Below, one piece after another: positions 42,010-50,781 of a stretch of 64,000 bases of DNA. Both the position numbers and the translations under genes were made by a program. This DNA is from an uncultured Clostridia bacterium (GTDB taxonomy: Bacteria; Bacillota; Clostridia; Christensenellales; Aristaeellaceae). The DNA lies in contig CAMVEB010000005.1 in NCBI GenBank assembly GCA_947166385.1, forward strand, positions 1 through 64,000, given 5' to 3'. Numbering within the stretch: the first letter of the stretch is position 1; each line of letters begins with the position of its first letter. Below the pieces are notes generated by a model. The model saw only the letters and a program-made list of their open reading frames with translations, was not told the origin of the DNA and did not search any database.

Positions 42010-42954
42010 TTACTTCACAGCCTCGATCCGGACATCCCCGGAGGTCGTGGAAATCGTCACCCTGCCGCTTCCGTCACCGCACGTATATTCTTTCCCGTCC
42101 CGGCTCATGGCGATCGAAGTCGTAAAGTCACCGCTGGTAGTGCCCACTTTCGCTTTGAATCCGGGTTCCTCGGGTAAATAAGCCTGGACATTGCCGGACG
42201 TAGTACCGATCTCAAGTTCCTTCAGCTGCTTCAGCGTCACCCGCACGGTACCGCTGGTGCAGCTGATTTTTGTTTCGTCGTTTTGGTCCGCCTGAACTTC
42301 CACTGTTCCGGAGGTCGTCCCTGCCTTGATCTTCCCGGCTTTCTCCGCTTCCAGGTGTATGTTGCCGGAGGTGCCGCCGAGGCTGACGCTTTCCGTGTTC
42401 CCGGTCAGCTTCAGCTTCACGTCCCCGGAGGTTGTTCCGGCGTCGACGATCCGCGCCTCCGCTGCGGCAGTCAGTTCTCCGGAGGTAGCGCCCAGGTGCA
42501 GGGTGTCCGCCTTTATCGCCGGGATGTTCACATCCCCGGAGGTCAGTTGAACGGACGCAGTCTCCAGGACCAGGCTTTCCGGTAGCTCCACGGTCAGTTC
42601 CTTCTCAAAGTTCCAGTTCAGGCGCAGTCCCGGCTTGCTGTACTGGATCCGCAGCGTATTACCGTCCATCCACCAGCGCAGCTTCAGATCGTCCGATATG
42701 CTGCTCTTGCTCGTTTCGGTAACGCGGATCCCGCTGCGGTTCGCGTAAACCACATTCACTTTCCCGTTGATCCAGTTGATATCCAGATTCCTGACCTCGT
42801 CCTGAATCTCCATTTCTCCGGCCGTATATTTTTCCGCGTTGGCATATCCGCCGATCGTCCCGCTGAAAACCCCGGTCACGGCGACAATCACCGCGCACAG
42901 GACCGCCACGATGCATACCACCATTGCGATTTTAATGATCTGGTCTTTTCTCAT
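42010..42954 (-). CDS. membrane-anchored DUF4097 beta-repeat protein
   Basis: 314-aa protein: short basic start, one membrane helix (about 8-30) and a DUF4097 beta-helix (about 55-314) in which TTSGDV, GATSGEL and GTSGNI recur about every 20 residues as stacked rungs. DUF4097 proteins are the usual third gene of ECF sigma / anti-sigma operons and are thought to act in envelope stress. ATG 42954 overlaps the anti-sigma stop by 4 bp. Confidence 0.92.
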   Translation of the reverse strand: MRKDQIIKIAMVVCIVAVLCAVIVAVTGVFSGTIGGYANAEKYTAGEMEIQDEVRNLDINWINGKVNVVYANRSGIRVTETSKSSISDDLKLRWWMDGNTLRIQYSKPGLRLNWNFEKELTVELPESLVLETASVQLTSGDVNIPAIKADTLHLGATSGELTAAAEARIVDAGTTSGDVKLKLTGNTESVSLGGTSGNIHLEAEKAGKIKAGTTSGTVEVQADQNDETKISCTSGTVRVTLKQLKELEIGTTSGNVQAYLPEEPGFKAKVGTTSGDFTTSIAMSRDGKEYTCGDGSGRVTISTTSGDVRIEAVK

Positions 42955-43691
42955 TTTGAATTCCTCCCATACTTCATCATGCTCAGAACCACCAGGGTCA
43001 CACCGGCAACGCACCCGATCGTCATCACGATACCGCTCCCCGTATTCCGGTTATGCAGGCTGATGGCGCTCATCATGTTCAGGAACAGCACCAGATCCGC
43101 GGTAATGACCAGCGGGGCCCGCTTCAGTCCGCCGATCCACTTCTGCAGCGGCTTTGCTTTCGCCACAAACGGCAGGAAGATCACTCCCAGCCCGAACAGG
43201 GTGGAACTCCCGGCAACCCAGAACCAGTTTCCCCTGCTCACGATGCATGTAACCGCCAGCAGGATCATCAGGCTGGAACAAAAGGCACAGAATGTCCAGA
43301 AAGCCTTGTCCTCCGGCACCATCAGCGGTACCAGGATCAGCGATGCCGCCACGGCCAGCGAGGCCAGTACAATGAAGAACCAACCCAATGCCGTTCCGGC
43401 GGTCAGGTTCACAATCAGGCAGACCAGGATCGGGATCATGAACAGCCCGGACACGGTGGAACCCACAGTTCCGGCGCGCTTCCTGAACTTTTGTACCCCG
43501 TACTGGATAACGTTCTCCTTCTCGCTCTTCAGGTCTTCCTCAATCTCGCTTTTTTTGATTCGTTTCAGCATATCGCTGCAGTCCGGGCATTCCTGCAGGT
43601 GCTCTTCCACCATCTTCCCGCTCTCTGCGCTGCAGGCTTCGTCTGCGTACAGCGGCAGCAGGTCGCGGATAATTGCACACGGTGTTTTCAT
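42951..43691 (-). CDS. anti-sigma factor with zf-HC2 (ZAS) domain
   Basis: 246-aa membrane protein. Cytoplasmic ZAS domain with Cys5, His31, Cys35 and Cys38 (HLQECPDC), a helix that would occupy the sigma factor, then about six membrane helices. It holds the ECF sigma factor inactive until a signal releases it. Overlaps both neighbours by 4 bp, giving strict co-expression. Confidence 0.9.
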   Translation of the reverse strand: MKTPCAIIRDLLPLYADEACSAESGKMVEEHLQECPDCSDMLKRIKKSEIEEDLKSEKENVIQYGVQKFRKRAGTVGSTVSGLFMIPILVCLIVNLTAGTALGWFFIVLASLAVAASLILVPLMVPEDKAFWTFCAFCSSLMILLAVTCIVSRGNWFWVAGSSTLFGLGVIFLPFVAKAKPLQKWIGGLKRAPLVITADLVLFLNMMSAISLHNRNTGSGIVMTIGCVAGVTLVVLSMMKYGRNSK

Positions 43692-44176
43692 GCTCTTTCC
43701 TCCATCCTTTCCTGAAGTTTAAGCCTGGCACGGTGATAGGTGACCCGGGCCCAGTTTTCTGTCTTTCCGAAGATCGTCCCGATCTCGCGGAAACTCAGTT
43801 CGCCGAAGATTCTCAGTTCAAAGATTTCCCGGTACGGTTCCTCCAGGCCGTGCAGCGCTACGTGAATGCGAAAGGAGGAATCCCGATCCACCGCAGCCTG
43901 TTCCACGCCTTTTTCCGTATCCGGTATTTCTTCCGGTATCGGCCCTGCCTTGCTCTGGCGCCGTTTTTCGTCGTAAAAGTAATTCTTTGCGATAGCGCAC
44001 AGCCAGGTAGCTTCATCCGCTTCCTTCCGGTATTCGCTCTTGCGGGAAAACGCCCGGAAGAAGGTTTCCTGCGTGATCTCTTCCGCCAGTCCCCGGTCTC
44101 CGCTCAGAGTCATCGCGTAGGAGAACACCCGCATGTAATGCGTCTGGTACAGTTTCTCTGTCTGTTCCCGGTCCAC
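43688..44176 (-). CDS. ECF-family RNA polymerase sigma factor
   Basis: 162-aa ECF sigma factor with region 2 (about 8-75, GDRGLAEEITQETFFRAF, ATWLCAIAKNYFYDEKRR) and region 4 (about 105-158, LEEPYREIFELRIFGELSFREIGTIFGKTENWARVTYHRAR). A GTG start at 44176 has AGGGAGG seven nt upstream. Regulated by the anti-sigma encoded next to it and probably by itself, since an ECF-type promoter lies in front. Confidence 0.94.
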   Translation of the reverse strand: MDREQTEKLYQTHYMRVFSYAMTLSGDRGLAEEITQETFFRAFSRKSEYRKEADEATWLCAIAKNYFYDEKRRQSKAGPIPEEIPDTEKGVEQAAVDRDSSFRIHVALHGLEEPYREIFELRIFGELSFREIGTIFGKTENWARVTYHRARLKLQERMEERA

Positions 44177-44210
44177 CGTCTCACCTCCCTTCTGTCGGAC
44201 TCATTGATTA

Positions 44211-44236
44211 GACGGACAAGTCAGATTTTCGTTACA
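44211..44236 (-). promoter_or_regulatory. ECF-type autoregulatory promoter
   Basis: Minus strand TGTAAC (44236-44231), exactly 16 bp, CGTC (44214-44211). This is the TGNAAC-N16-CGTC pattern of ECF factors such as Bacillus SigM/SigV, about 35 nt before the start codon. Confidence 0.78.
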
Positions 44237-44307
44237 GCCATTTTCAGGTTTTTTTGAAGAAAATTCACACAGCCTGGATCAGCAGGATAGTTGCCGGATT
44301 TGCCCGT

Positions 44308-44332
44308 AAAAACAGCGGGCTTTCGCCCGCTG
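44308..44332 (-). terminator. intrinsic terminator of ftsZ
   Basis: Minus strand CAGCGGGC (44332-44325), GAAA tetraloop, GCCCGCTG (44320-44313), then TTTTT (44312-44308). It closes the division cluster. Confidence 0.9.
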
Positions 44333-44351
44333 GTTTGGATGATTATTCGCT

Positions 44352-45812
44352 TTATTTCCGGCGCTTCAGGAACCCGGGAACGCCGTGGTCGTCGGTCGTC
44401 ATCGCCTGGTTCTGCGGAATCGCCTGGAATCCGCCGGTCTGGCCGGTCACCTGCCCGTTGCTGTTAAAGAGGGGCTGGTAGTTCTGGGGTTGGCCGGAAA
44501 ACTGCGGATTGCTCAGCGGCGCGTTCCCGCCAGTCTGCTGTCCGTTCATCGGCTGGAAGGGCCGCGTGGACTGGACAGGCTGTTGCGGAGAAGTCTGCTG
44601 GTAGCTGAATCCGGTCTGGAACGAGCCGCTGTTCACCATGCCGGGGATACCCATGCTCGGACGGCTGGATCCCATATAGGTCGGCACCTCACCCGTGTTC
44701 CCACTGGAGAAGGCTGAGGAGGAAGGCGCACTGGAATCAAACAGATCCCGGGAAGACGGCGTTTCCGTTCTGGCAAAGTTCGTCCCGAAGGAACCGAACA
44801 GCCGTTCATGTTCAATCTCCCGCGGTTTTTTTGCCGGCTCCTTGGTTGGGAAAGGCGTCTTTTCAAACCCGGTCGCGATGACGGTGATCCGCACATCCTC
44901 GCCCATGGTCTCGTCAATCCCGGCGCCGAAGATAATGTTCGCGTCCGGATCGGCGGCTTCCATAATCAGGTTGGCCGCTTCATTGATATCCACAATGGAA
45001 ATATCGGCGCCGCCGGTCACATTGATCAACACGGCTCTCGCGCCGTCGATATTGGTCTCCAGCAGCGGAGAGGCGATCGCGTTCTTGGCGGCCTCCACCA
45101 GGCGGTTTTCGCCGCTGCCGATACCGATGCCCATATGTGCCATGCCGCCGGATTCCATCACGGTCTTCACATCGGCAAAGTCCAGGTTAATCATCGCGGG
45201 AACAGCAATCAGGTCACTGATGCCCTGGATGCCCTGGCGCAGGACGTCGTCGGCAATCCGGAAGGCTTCCAGCATGGTAGTCCCCTTATTGACAACCTGC
45301 AGCAGCCGGTCGTTGGGAATCACCACCAGAGTATCCACGTGCTGCTTCAGCTCGTCGATCCCGGCTTCCGCGTTCCTCATGCGCTGCTTTCCTTCGAAGT
45401 TAAAGGGCTTCGTAACCACAGCAATCGTCAGCGTTCCCAGATCGCGGGCGATTTCCGCCACGATCGGCGCTGCGCCTGTTCCCGTGCCGCCGCCCATCCC
45501 GGCGGTAATGAACACCAGATCCGCACCCTTCAGCGCGGAGGCGATTTCTTCCCTGCTTTCTTCGGCAGCCCGACGGCCCACTTCAGGAACAGCGCCGGCG
45601 CCCAGACCCTTGGTCAGTTTTTCGCCGATCTGGATCTTCACCTGTGCATTGGATTGTCCCAGCGCCTGCCGGTCCGTGTTCACGGAGATAAACTCCACCC
45701 CGCGCAGCCCGGCGTCCACCATACGGTTCACCGCATTGTTCCCGCCGCCGCCGCAGCCGACAACCTTGATGGAAGCGAAAGTACTCTGTTCTTCATTCTG
45801 GAATTCGATCAT
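44352..45812 (-). CDS. ftsZ: cell division protein FtsZ
   Basis: 486-aa tubulin-like GTPase that forms the Z ring. GTP-binding [13 protein letters not shown] (19-31) and tubulin signature GMGGGTGTG (105-113) are intact. A long Ser/Gln/Gly/Pro linker (about 320-472) leads to the C-terminal peptide [13 protein letters not shown] that docks FtsA. The protein is longer than the usual 380-400 aa because of this linker. ATG 45812 has GGGAGG eight nt upstream, 4 bp after the ftsA stop. Confidence 0.98.
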   Translation of the reverse strand: MIEFQNEEQSTFASIKVVGCGGGGNNAVNRMVDAGLRGVEFISVNTDRQALGQSNAQVKIQIGEKLTKGLGAGAVPEVGRRAAEESREEIASALKGADLVFITAGMGGGTGTGAAPIVAEIARDLGTLTIAVVTKPFNFEGKQRMRNAEAGIDELKQHVDTLVVIPNDRLLQVVNKGTTMLEAFRIADDVLRQGIQGISDLIAVPAMINLDFADVKTVMESGGMAHMGIGIGSGENRLVEAAKNAIASPLLETNIDGARAVLINVTGGADISIVDINEAANLIMEAADPDANIIFGAGIDETMGEDVRITVIATGFEKTPFPTKEPAKKPREIEHERLFGSFGTNFARTETPSSRDLFDSSAPSSSAFSSGNTGEVPTYMGSSRPSMGIPGMVNSGSFQTGFSYQQTSPQQPVQSTRPFQPMNGQQTGGNAPLSNPQFSGQPQNYQPLFNSNGQVTGQTGGFQAIPQNQAMTTDDHGVPGFLKRRK

Positions 45813-45816
45813 TTTC

Positions 45817-47010
45817 TTAACCTCCCAACAGACTACGGAAAAACTCCTTGACTTTGCCGCCTGCACCGGCCGCGGGCTGATGCTGCTGCTCTATGGTATC
45901 GATAATCAGGTCCATCAGACCCAGGGCACTGGAGAAACTGTGACTGTTCAGTTTGGTGGTCCTGCGGGGCGTCTCCTGAACCGGTCGGCCCAGCTTGCCG
46001 GCCAGGTATTCCTTGCCGCCGCGGTTGAATCCCAGCCCTCCGCCGGTCAGGAACACATTGCTCCAGCTGCCCAGCGATCCGAAATCATCGTCGAGGCACT
46101 CTTTGATCTTGTCGCAGATCTCATCCAGAATCTTGCAGATGATCGGCTTGACCTGCTCCCGGGTGAAGGAAGTCCCCTTCTGCCCGTCCGCGCCGGGAAC
46201 TTCGTATGTCTCCCCGGCTGTTTCAATTCCGTATACAAACTTGCGCTTGATATCCTCGGCCGCGCTGAGGGAAATATCCAGTTCCTCAGCCAGTGCGACG
46301 GAAATGTCGCCGCCGCCCAGATCCAGGACCTTGTGATAGATAATGGCGTCCCCTTCCACTCCGATGATCTCGGTGTTCAGGTAGCCCATATCGATCAGGG
46401 CGGATGTACGGTCCCGCTCCTGCTCGTTCAGATACAGCATTGCTTCGCCCGCGGAGGTGGAGTAGAAGCCGGATACGACGATGCCCATGTCGGCCATCCG
46501 GTTGGTTACATCGTCCACAAAGAAGCGGTTTCCGACAACAAAGCTGATGAACGCAGTCATTTCCCGGCCTTTCATACCGACGGGCTCCAGCGTCTTTTTC
46601 CCGCTGTCCACCATAAACCAGGCGGGGCTGGAATGCACGACGACACCCGGAATATTGGTCAGGTTTTCTGCCGCCTTGTTGAAGGCGGCCTTCACATCGC
46701 CGGATGTGACACGCGGATCAGTTCCCTTCAGTGTAATGGTCACCTTGGTGGCATACACATGGGTAAACGCGCCGGGAACGCCGACGTTGATTTCCTTGAT
46801 CCGGGTGTTCGCCTGTTCCTCCGCGTCGCTGATGGAAAGCCGGATCGCTTCATCCAGCTGGCCGGGATTGTTCCATCCCTCTTCCAGATAGCCGTCATAT
46901 TTAGCGACACCGGCCGCGACAATATCGCAGCGCTGGCTGCCACTGTTTTCCGCGACAAGCGTCACAATCTTGCTTGTCCCGAAGTCAATGGCCGCAACCG
47001 TTGTTTTCAT
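45817..47010 (-). CDS. ftsA: cell division protein FtsA
   Basis: 397-aa actin-like protein that tethers FtsZ to the membrane. IDFGTSKIV phosphate loop at the start, SHS2/1C region (about 85-165), [11 protein letters not shown] and FLTGGGLGF nucleotide motifs, and a C-terminal amphipathic helix ([12 protein letters not shown]) as membrane anchor. It has its own promoter in the 159-bp gap after ftsQ and is followed 4 bp later by ftsZ. Confidence 0.95.
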   Translation of the reverse strand: MKTTVAAIDFGTSKIVTLVAENSGSQRCDIVAAGVAKYDGYLEEGWNNPGQLDEAIRLSISDAEEQANTRIKEINVGVPGAFTHVYATKVTITLKGTDPRVTSGDVKAAFNKAAENLTNIPGVVVHSSPAWFMVDSGKKTLEPVGMKGREMTAFISFVVGNRFFVDDVTNRMADMGIVVSGFYSTSAGEAMLYLNEQERDRTSALIDMGYLNTEIIGVEGDAIIYHKVLDLGGGDISVALAEELDISLSAAEDIKRKFVYGIETAGETYEVPGADGQKGTSFTREQVKPIICKILDEICDKIKECLDDDFGSLGSWSNVFLTGGGLGFNRGGKEYLAGKLGRPVQETPRRTTKLNSHSFSSALGLMDLIIDTIEQQHQPAAGAGGKVKEFFRSLLGG

Positions 47011-47088
47011 CGTGTGTTTCCTCCCTGTTTCAGCTTTGCGTCGGGAAATCTTTCAGAAAATCCTACTAATAAATGTACACAACAAGGT

Positions 47089-47117
47089 ATTATAGCCAGT
47101 TTATGATGGAAATGCAA
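47089..47117 (-). promoter_or_regulatory. ftsA-ftsZ promoter
   Basis: Minus strand TTGCAT (47117-47112), 17-bp spacer, perfect TATAAT (47094-47089), about 80 nt before ftsA. The rest of the 159-bp gap is AT-rich with TTACAA/TTGTAA repeats. Confidence 0.75.
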
Positions 47118-47169
47118 GTGTTCCCGCCTTTTTTATTACAATTTTGGGGCTTTTTGTAACAATTTTGAG

Positions 47170-48252
47170 CTACTGTGGCGCGGACGGAGAATAAATCGGA
47201 ACTTCCGGATTGCTCACGTTGATGGACCCCTCCGTTTTTCCCATGGCCAGCAGCTGCGACTGCACCAGCATTATGCTCTTCAGCTTCGCGTGCAGGGAAT
47301 CCCGGGTACCCATGGCAACATTGAAATTCTTTCGGGTCGTCATCAGGATTGATGCAGTATTGCTCAGGTCCACTTCCCGGATTTCCTCCGTGCAGCCCAC
47401 CACCTTCATTTCCAGGAACAGATCGTTGAATATCGACTCCTGCAGCGCGGAGGACAGCACCATCCGCTGTCCGACACGCGCGCCGGACCGGATTTCAAGC
47501 CCCTTGACCTCCACCAGATTCACCTGGTTCATCTTCTCCGGATCTTCGGTTTCGTACAGCACAAGTCCAGTTTTGTCCAGTACATAGTTGATGCCGCACC
47601 AGCTCAGCCAGCAGCAGGCTTCCCGCTCCTTCACCGCGAGAATCACCGTCCCCGGCATCTCCTTTTCCAGATAGCGGAACTGCAGCCGGTAATAGTTATA
47701 GTTTCCGGTGGCCACCGCCGCGGAAACCGCAGAGTTGTTCAGCTGTTCTTCGGTTTCTCTCTCACTTAGCCGCAGGATGCTGCCGCCCCGGCGGATCCCG
47801 CTGAAGCGGATCACATCCGCTGTGGAAATGTCCTCGTTGCCGATTACCCGGATCTCCCGGATTCGGAACACAGCGAAATACAGAATCAGGAGAATCGACA
47901 CCAGCACCCCAGCAATGATCCCGACATTCCGCAGGGAAATCCGCCGTTCCCGCTTCCCTTCCGCCCTTTGGGCAGTTTTGCCCTGTTGAAGGACGGGAAT
48001 GCTCCGCGTCTCATATCCCTGCATGGGGATTTCATCCCAAAATTCTCCCGCATGCTCCCGCACATTTTTCGATCGCTCGTCTTCCAGTTCCGGAGAGTTT
48101 TCCGGTTCGTCAAAGGGATCCGGATTGACGGGAACCGGGCCGACCCACGTCGCGTTCCGCTGCCAGTCTTTCAGTTCCTGCTGCGGGGAAGCGGACATAC
48201 GGGAAGAATCGCCGGCCCGCCTCCCGGGCTGGGGATCGTATGGGCCCTGCAT
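47170..48252 (-). CDS. ftsQ: cell division protein FtsQ/DivIB
   Basis: 360-aa bitopic division protein that links FtsL/DivIC with septal wall synthesis. A long acidic cytoplasmic tail (1-108) precedes one membrane helix (about 111-130), a POTRA domain (FRIREIRVIGNEDISTADVIRFSGI) and the FtsQ beta domain. ATG 48252 has GGGAGG eight nt upstream; a GTG at 48261 overlaps that site. Lies 39 bp after murD. Confidence 0.92.
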   Translation of the reverse strand: MQGPYDPQPGRRAGDSSRMSASPQQELKDWQRNATWVGPVPVNPDPFDEPENSPELEDERSKNVREHAGEFWDEIPMQGYETRSIPVLQQGKTAQRAEGKRERRISLRNVGIIAGVLVSILLILYFAVFRIREIRVIGNEDISTADVIRFSGIRRGGSILRLSERETEEQLNNSAVSAAVATGNYNYYRLQFRYLEKEMPGTVILAVKEREACCWLSWCGINYVLDKTGLVLYETEDPEKMNQVNLVEVKGLEIRSGARVGQRMVLSSALQESIFNDLFLEMKVVGCTEEIREVDLSNTASILMTTRKNFNVAMGTRDSLHAKLKSIMLVQSQLLAMGKTEGSINVSNPEVPIYSPSAPQ

Positions 48253-48291
48253 CCGCTTCACCTCCCTCGAAAAGCAAGACTCTGGTTTGTT

Positions 48292-49662
48292 TTATGGATT
48301 AGGCTCGAGATTTTTCACGATTTCCTTGAAGACCCGACCGCGTTCTTCAAAATCCTTAAACATGTCGAAGCTGGCACAGGCCGGGCTCAGCAGCACGTTC
48401 CAGCCCTCCGACGCGGAGCTCCTGGCCTTTTCCACCGCCTGACCCAGGCTCTCGGCATACTCCATGGAGGTAAACCCAGCCCGTTCCAGGCTGCTCCGGA
48501 TCAGCGGCGCCGTCTCCCCGATCAGAACGGCGTGCCGGATCGTCTGGCTGGAAGCAATCTCCCGGGAAAGCGGATCGAAAGACGTATGTTTGTCATATCC
48601 TCCCAAGATGATCACGGTTGGGTCCGTCATGGTCTGAACCGCTTTGATAGTGGAATCCACATTGGTTCCCTTACTGTCGTTGATATAGGTGATGCCCTCC
48701 AGTTCCCGCACCCGTTCAATCCGGTGCTCCACGCCCTTAAAGGTTTTCAGGGTATGCCGGATAATCGGGACCGGAATCTTCATAGCCCCGGCGACGCAGA
48801 CCGCTCCCAGCGCGTTCTCCAGGTTATGCGGGCCGGGGATATAGATCTCGTCCGTCCGGCAGATCCGCTTTTCACTTCCGTCCATCCGCAAGATAACCGT
48901 ATTCTCCCTGACGAAAGCGCCTTCCCGGACTTCCTTTTTCCGGCTGAATTCGAGCACCCGGCTTCTGACCTGCCCGGCCAGTCCCTCCAGCCCCGGATCG
49001 TCGGCGTTGAACACGGCATAATCTCCGGCATCCTGGTTCCGGAACATGCGCATTTTCAGCGCTGTATAAACTTCCATCGTTCCATGCCGGTTCAGATGAT
49101 CCTCAGTGATATTGGTCAGCAGAGCCACATGGGGATGGAAGGTATCCGCCGTCTCCATCTGGAATGAGGAAACCTCGCATACAATGACATCCTCCGGCCG
49201 GCTGACCAGTGATGCCAGCGAAAAGGGATACCCGATATTGCCCACCACATGGGTCACCTTTCCGCTGTTGACAAAGATTTCCCCCAGCAGCGTGACCGTT
49301 GTCGTCTTTCCGTTGGTGCCGCTCACGGCCAGCAGGGTCCCCCGGGCCAGCTGGGCCGCCAGCTCCAGCTCCCCGATCACATAGATACCCATGTCCTTCG
49401 CCTTCTGTACGAAAGGCGCGGTATCCGGAATGCCGGGAGAAATAACCAGACAGTCCATCCCGTCGAGAAGTTCCGCCGCCGGACAGCCGAATTTTCGCGT
49501 CAGCTGCAGGCCTTCCAGCGGCTTCAGCTGAACGCCCAGTTCCTCTTCACTCTTGCTGTCGTTCACGGTCACATCCGCTCCGCAGGCGCGCAGCAGCTGT
49601 GCTGCTGCCACCCCGCTGCGGGCCATTCCGACTACCAGGATCTTCTTCTGCTCGTAATTCAT
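48292..49662 (-). CDS. murD: UDP-N-acetylmuramoyl-L-alanine--D-glutamate ligase
   Basis: 456-aa Mur ligase adding D-Glu to UDP-MurNAc-L-Ala. N-terminal Rossmann start ILVVGMARSGVAAAQLL, ATP-binding SGTNGKTTT, EVSSFQME, NITEDHLNRHG, and C-terminal ligase part with YINDSKGTN and ILGGYDK. Start ATG 49662 follows AAGGAAG closely. Between mraY and ftsQ. Confidence 0.97.
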   Translation of the reverse strand: MNYEQKKILVVGMARSGVAAAQLLRACGADVTVNDSKSEEELGVQLKPLEGLQLTRKFGCPAAELLDGMDCLVISPGIPDTAPFVQKAKDMGIYVIGELELAAQLARGTLLAVSGTNGKTTTVTLLGEIFVNSGKVTHVVGNIGYPFSLASLVSRPEDVIVCEVSSFQMETADTFHPHVALLTNITEDHLNRHGTMEVYTALKMRMFRNQDAGDYAVFNADDPGLEGLAGQVRSRVLEFSRKKEVREGAFVRENTVILRMDGSEKRICRTDEIYIPGPHNLENALGAVCVAGAMKIPVPIIRHTLKTFKGVEHRIERVRELEGITYINDSKGTNVDSTIKAVQTMTDPTVIILGGYDKHTSFDPLSREIASSQTIRHAVLIGETAPLIRSSLERAGFTSMEYAESLGQAVEKARSSASEGWNVLLSPACASFDMFKDFEERGRVFKEIVKNLEPNP

Positions 49663-49711
49663 ATTTCTTCCTTCTTTAAAGTATGATACAGGCTGTTCCG
49701 TTCTGCCGGCT

Positions 49712-50725
49712 TTATCCGGCTGCAAGACTCAGGATGGCAACCAGGCTCAGGATCAGCGTGACGCCCGCGTACATGCTCACGATCTGGGTTTCGCTGTACC
49801 CCTTTTTCTCGAAATGATGGTGGATCGGGCTCATCAGGAAGATCCGCTTCCCGTGGGTCAGCTTGAAGTAATACCGCTGCAGGATCACGCTGACGCTGCT
49901 CATGATGGGGGTAAAGAAGATCAGGATCAGCAGCAGCGGCAGGCGCAGCAGCATCGCCATCGCGACCGTTCCGCCTCCCAGCAGCATGCTGCCTGTATCC
50001 CCCATGAAGGTTCTGGCCGGATATCGGTTGTACCGCAGATAGCCGACACAGGCACCTGTCATCGCCAGGGCAAATACACAAACCACTTCTGCCCCGTCCG
50101 CGTCCGCGATTCCGCTCAGCGATGGTACCAGCAGGATCATCAGCGCAATGATGGCCCACGCGGAGGAACCGATCGCCGTCACAGTTCCCAGCAGGCCGTC
50201 CAGCCCGTCCTGCAGGTTGCTGCTGTTCACGATAAAGATCGTCAGCAGCGTCATCACCGGCAGGTAGAAAACTCCCAGATCCCAGTCAGTCCCGGCAAAA
50301 GGAATCCGGATCCTGCTGCCGACAGCGGGAGAAAAATAGCAATAGGCGCTGAACCCGGCAGCCACAATGACCTGCCCCGCGATTTTCTGCCAGGGGGACA
50401 GTCCGTCGTGCCGCTTCTTCACCGCCTTGATATAGTCGTCTGCAAAGCCGACAGCCATGCTCAGGAAAGCGACCGCCAGCAGGGGAATAATGAAATCCCA
50501 TCCGCCGTTCCACCGGGCCGGATGGAAAATCAGGCTGGAAACCAGAATTCCAGCAGCCATCATCAGCCCGCCCATGACAGGGGTCCCCTGCTTCTTCTGA
50601 TGCGCGGGACCCAGTTCATAAATCGTCTGTCCGAAGTGCAGTTTTTTCAGATATGCGATCAGCTTCGGCCCGATCGCCAGTGCGATCCCGGCGGACAGCA
50701 GCAGGGAACCGATCATTCTGTACAT
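49712..50725 (-). CDS. mraY: phospho-N-acetylmuramoyl-pentapeptide transferase
   Basis: 337-aa polytopic enzyme making lipid I. Catalytic motifs GFADDYIK, NSSNLQDGLDGL (aspartates kept; family usually NAVNLTDGLDGL), YPARTFMGDTGS and SPIHHHFEKKG are all present, with about ten membrane helices. A stem-loop just before the ribosome binding site is listed separately. Lies 56 bp after murE. Confidence 0.97.
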   Translation of the reverse strand: MYRMIGSLLLSAGIALAIGPKLIAYLKKLHFGQTIYELGPAHQKKQGTPVMGGLMMAAGILVSSLIFHPARWNGGWDFIIPLLAVAFLSMAVGFADDYIKAVKKRHDGLSPWQKIAGQVIVAAGFSAYCYFSPAVGSRIRIPFAGTDWDLGVFYLPVMTLLTIFIVNSSNLQDGLDGLLGTVTAIGSSAWAIIALMILLVPSLSGIADADGAEVVCVFALAMTGACVGYLRYNRYPARTFMGDTGSMLLGGGTVAMAMLLRLPLLLILIFFTPIMSSVSVILQRYYFKLTHGKRIFLMSPIHHHFEKKGYSETQIVSMYAGVTLILSLVAILSLAAG

Positions 50726-50740
50726 GGGCCCAACTTCCTT

Positions 50741-50761
50741 TCAGATAGAAGTCCTATCTGA
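50741..50761 (-). promoter_or_regulatory. stem-loop abutting the mraY ribosome binding site
   Basis: TCAGATAG (50741-50748), 5-nt loop, CTATCTGA (50754-50761), perfect eight-base arms. On the minus strand the 3' arm runs into AAGGAAG of mraY. Could gate mraY translation or protect the message. Confidence 0.45.
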
Positions 50762-50781
50762 TAGTATTTCGCCGCAGAAGG

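Noticed and set aside
44695..47106. 803-codon plus-strand frame opposite ftsZ and ftsA
   Set aside because: Spans two unmistakable minus-strand genes and their promoter; composition is Ser/Pro/Arg-rich noise.
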